A DNA stretch of 10,008 nt from Phycisphaerae bacterium (GTDB lineage: Bacteria > Planctomycetota > Phycisphaerae > UBA1845 > Fen-1342), in the NCBI GenBank assembly GCA_016935035.1, contig JAFGRR010000224.1:1-10008 (forward strand), in the 5' to 3' direction. Made by a program: the position numbers and the translations under genes. This document shows, one piece after another, positions 8,622 to 10,008 of the stretch. Numbering within the stretch: position 1 is the first letter of the stretch; every line of letters starts with the position of its first letter. The notes under the pieces were generated by a model. That model was not told the DNA's origin and searched no databases. It saw nothing but the letters and a program-made list of their open reading frames with translations.

Positions 8622-8649
8622 CGGTGCTCGCGGGCAAACCTGGGCACCG
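8622..8649 (+). other. Possible RNA hairpin between the secretin and lipoprotein genes
   Basis: CGGTGCTCG (8622-8630) can pair with TGGGCACCG (8641-8649) as a 9-bp stem that includes two G-U pairs, closing a 10-base loop. No T-run follows, so it is not a classical intrinsic terminator. It could modulate read-through or mRNA stability between the long secretin message and the downstream genes, or be chance in GC-rich DNA. Confidence 0.3.
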
Positions 8650-8662
8650 GCGGATTCAGGAC

Positions 8663-8668
8663 AGGGAG
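8663..8668 (+). promoter_or_regulatory. Ribosome binding site deciding the lipoprotein start
   Basis: AGGGAG lies nine bases before the ATG at 8678. It favours that start over the in-frame GTG at 8624, which would add 18 mostly charged residues before the signal peptide. Confidence 0.6.
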
Positions 8669-8677
8669 CATGCGGTC

Positions 8678-9214
8678 ATGATCGGAACGATGAGGCACTT
8701 GGTGGGCGTTGTGATGCTGGCCGGCGCGGTCCTGACGCTGGTCGGCTGCCAAGCCGGTGAGCAGCGCCAGCCGGCTGTGGGCGAACCATTCGACGCGAGC
8801 ACGATCAATACGCGGGACGACATCACCCAGGTCAATTCCTTCTGTGTCACTCCGCCCTGGCTGCGTGACGAGGGCCGCGTTGTCGGCTTTCGGGCACGCG
8901 CCTACCTCGTGTCGGCCGCGACAGGTCGGGGCGTGTTTGTTCCCGGCGACATCCTGGTAACCGTCCATAAGTGCGTGGCTGATCGTAGCGGTGTCGTTAC
9001 GCGTGTGCCCGTGCACGAGTGGACGCTCGATGAAAAGGCTGCCATGGGATTCCGCGTGACCAAGCGCACGCTGATGGGTTACTCGTACGGTCTGATTCTG
9101 CGTTGGCCCGACGAACTGAATCTGATGGGCGAGGTCATTGAGATCACGATCAAGTATCGGCGGACCGATGGTGTGATCATCCCCAGTCCGCCGAAGCAGT
9201 TTCGCGTCGAATAG
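8678..9214 (+). CDS. Small lipoprotein of unknown family, downstream of the secretin
   Basis: This is a predicted secreted lipoprotein of 178 residues. The chosen start gives a clean signal peptide: a short basic n-region (TMRH), a hydrophobic core (residues 8-22) and the lipobox LVGC with Cys24 as the lipidation site. Residue +2 is Gln rather than Asp, which in proteobacterial Lol rules favours outer-membrane sorting. The mature part is about 155 residues, looks beta-rich (RARAYLVSA, ILVTVH, VIEITIKYRR) and has two further cysteines (Cys56, Cys99) that could form a disulfide. It ends in a beta-like strand, KQFRVE. It starts 74 bases after the secretin stop, and the MreD-like gene begins 27 bases after its own stop. 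Size, probable location and position suggest a pilotin or accessory protein for the secretin, but I see no sequence match to GspS, PilF/PilW or MxiM. The lipoprotein call is firm; the function is not. Confidence 0.85.
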   Translation: MIGTMRHLVGVVMLAGAVLTLVGCQAGEQRQPAVGEPFDASTINTRDDITQVNSFCVTPPWLRDEGRVVGFRARAYLVSAATGRGVFVPGDILVTVHKCVADRSGVVTRVPVHEWTLDEKAAMGFRVTKRTLMGYSYGLILRWPDELNLMGEVIEITIKYRRTDGVIIPSPPKQFRVE

Positions 9215-9231
9215 TCGGCCGCGTTGCCGAC

Positions 9232-9236
9232 GGTGA
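9232..9236 (+). promoter_or_regulatory. Ribosome binding site for the MreD-like gene
   Basis: GGTGA sits five bases before the ATG at 9242. This supports that ATG over the in-frame TTG at 9224 and GTG at 9233, which have no comparable upstream site and would add only three to six residues. Confidence 0.45.
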
Positions 9237-9241
9237 AGCAC

Positions 9242-9754
9242 ATGTCCTGGAGTCTGTTTGGCATCGCGGTTGTCGCGACCTATCTGGTGCAGGGTGGGGT
9301 GGTCGCCGTGCTTGATCCGCGCCTGTTCGGGCAGCCGTTCATCGATCTGCTGCTGGCACTTGTCTTGGTTTACGGGCTGCTCGCTCCGATCGATGGCGCA
9401 CGGATCGCGGGGTTGCTGATCGGTTTGGCGGCCGACCTAGGCAATACGGGGGCGTTCGGCGTCCACACGTTCGCCTGCGGCCTGGCTGTGCTGATGGTCA
9501 CCGCGTGGCGCGAGACTCTACGTGTCAACCGTTGGCCCGTGCGATTGGCACTGTGCGCGGCCGCGGGGACTGCGGCGCAGATCGCGATCGCGGCTCACCG
9601 GTGGTTCTGGCAGGGCACGGGCGAGCCTGCCGGACTGTTGCTCGCCGGGGTATTGCTGACCGGTGTTACGGCCGCCCTGATCGCCAGCGTAGTGGTCGTC
9701 CTGCCGGGTTTCCCACGGCAGCGGCCCCGCGCACGCGGCTTCTCCGGCCGCTAG
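9242..9754 (+). CDS. mreD: MreD-family rod shape-determining membrane protein
   Basis: This 170-residue polytopic inner-membrane protein is about the usual MreD length. MreD belongs to the MreBCD-RodA-PBP2 elongasome that directs lateral peptidoglycan synthesis. Hydrophobic segments lie at about residues 4-24, 32-48, 52-66, 73-89, 100-118 and 130-155. The family-like part is the central stretch: PFIDLLLAL (32-40), then Gly57, Gly61 and Asp65 spaced as in G-x3-G-x3-D within GLLIGLAADLG, then FGVHTFA (72-78), corresponding to the 'LG(L/V)HAL' motif. The C-terminus is a short basic tail. The gene follows the lipoprotein by 27 bases on the same strand, so cotranscription is likely. No mreB or mreC is adjacent, which is unusual. 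Another small polytopic protein of the same general shape cannot be excluded, but the central motif spacing makes MreD the best call. Confidence 0.68.
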   Translation: MSWSLFGIAVVATYLVQGGVVAVLDPRLFGQPFIDLLLALVLVYGLLAPIDGARIAGLLIGLAADLGNTGAFGVHTFACGLAVLMVTAWRETLRVNRWPVRLALCAAAGTAAQIAIAAHRWFWQGTGEPAGLLLAGVLLTGVTAALIASVVVVLPGFPRQRPRARGFSGR

Positions 9755-10008
9755 GCAGAGACCAGACGACAGTGAGCCCCCCAGCCCGAGCGGCTGCGAG
9801 CGGGCATACTCACCCACCTGTGAGAGTGTTCGCGCATGAAGAGGAGGCCCGGGCTTCAGTCTGGACCATTGTGAGAATGGAGCATGCTCTCTGTCTCCGC
9901 ATGCTCCTCCGGCGTGGAGTATGGTGGCGGGGCGCTCACTATTCACGATCGACCGTCCGGGTGGAGGTCCGAGGCTCTTACTCGTGACCGGAACCCCTTC
10001 CCAAAAGC
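9755..10008. other. Intergenic region without a convincing gene
   Basis: These 254 bases carry no ORF with good coding features. The open frames that cross them continue from shadows of the MreD-like gene. The region holds an inverted repeat (9879-9907), a weaker GCCCG/CGGGC pairing (9784-9788 with 9801-9805), and near the right edge a GGAGGT (9963-9968) followed by a GTG at 9984 that could open a gene running out of the window. The 15-base gap between them is too long for me to call it. Confidence 0.5.
9879..9907. repeat. Perfect 9-bp inverted repeat with 11-base loop
   Basis: GGAGCATGC (9879-9887) and GCATGCTCC (9899-9907) are exact reverse complements around a pyrimidine-rich loop. No T-tract follows, so it is either a non-canonical terminator after the operon, or a binding site or 5' leader structure for a gene beyond the right edge. 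The sequence does not decide between these. Confidence 0.5.

Noticed and set aside
8624..8626. GTG as the start of the lipoprotein
   Set aside because: It would place 18 charged residues before a good signal peptide and has no clear ribosome binding site; the ATG at 8678 has one.
9984..10008. Start of a further gene at a GTG near the right edge
   Set aside because: Only eight codons are visible and the nearest GGAGGT is 15 bases away, too far to support a start.
1..10008. CRISPR array, tRNA or rRNA genes, insertion sequences
   Set aside because: I saw no regular short repeats with spacers, no tRNA cloverleaf or CCA end, no rRNA sequence, and no transposase or terminal inverted repeats.

Overview
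The window is GC-rich and all recognisable genes lie on the + strand. It suggests a diderm bacterium, and I infer Planctomycetota or a relative. The grounds are the very long run of 'type II/III secretion system short domain' (Secretin_N) units, a protein style I know mainly from planctomycete genomes, the GC-rich Arg/Gln/Gly-loaded loops, and a lipoprotein I cannot place in any proteobacterial family. No rRNA or other marker is present, so the taxonomy is an inference.

Bases 1-8603 (86% of the window) are one uninterrupted reading frame, already open at the left edge, that encodes the last 2866 residues of a giant secretin. From the N-terminal side it has 25 recognisable Secretin_N-type (KH-like, beta-alpha-beta-beta-alpha) ring-building units over 3-7559, then a standard outer-membrane secretin beta-barrel core (7560-8282) with the GspD/PulD signature, then a 106-residue C-terminal tail. 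An ordinary GspD has about 650-700 residues and three or four N domains. The 14th unit is split by a 264-residue disordered Arg/Pro-rich linker (3807-4598). The loops of the N-terminal half are Gln-rich or RGG-like, while those of the C-terminal half are shorter and more charged.

Bases 8604-8677 are a short intergenic gap with a possible hairpin and a good ribosome binding site. They are followed by a small lipoprotein gene (8678-9214), whose position directly after a secretin makes it a candidate pilotin or assembly partner. After another 27 bases comes a polytopic membrane protein of the MreD family (9242-9754), normally part of the MreBCD elongasome. Spacing and orientation suggest one transcription unit. 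The last 254 bases (9755-10008) hold no convincing gene but contain a perfect 9-bp inverted repeat.

Read together, the cluster pairs a possibly very long envelope-spanning channel (secretin), an outer-membrane-type lipoprotein and a cell-wall elongation membrane protein. The most notable object is the secretin itself, because of its domain count and two-arm architecture. Its upstream start, and whether an ATPase or pseudopilin set accompanies it, lie outside the window.
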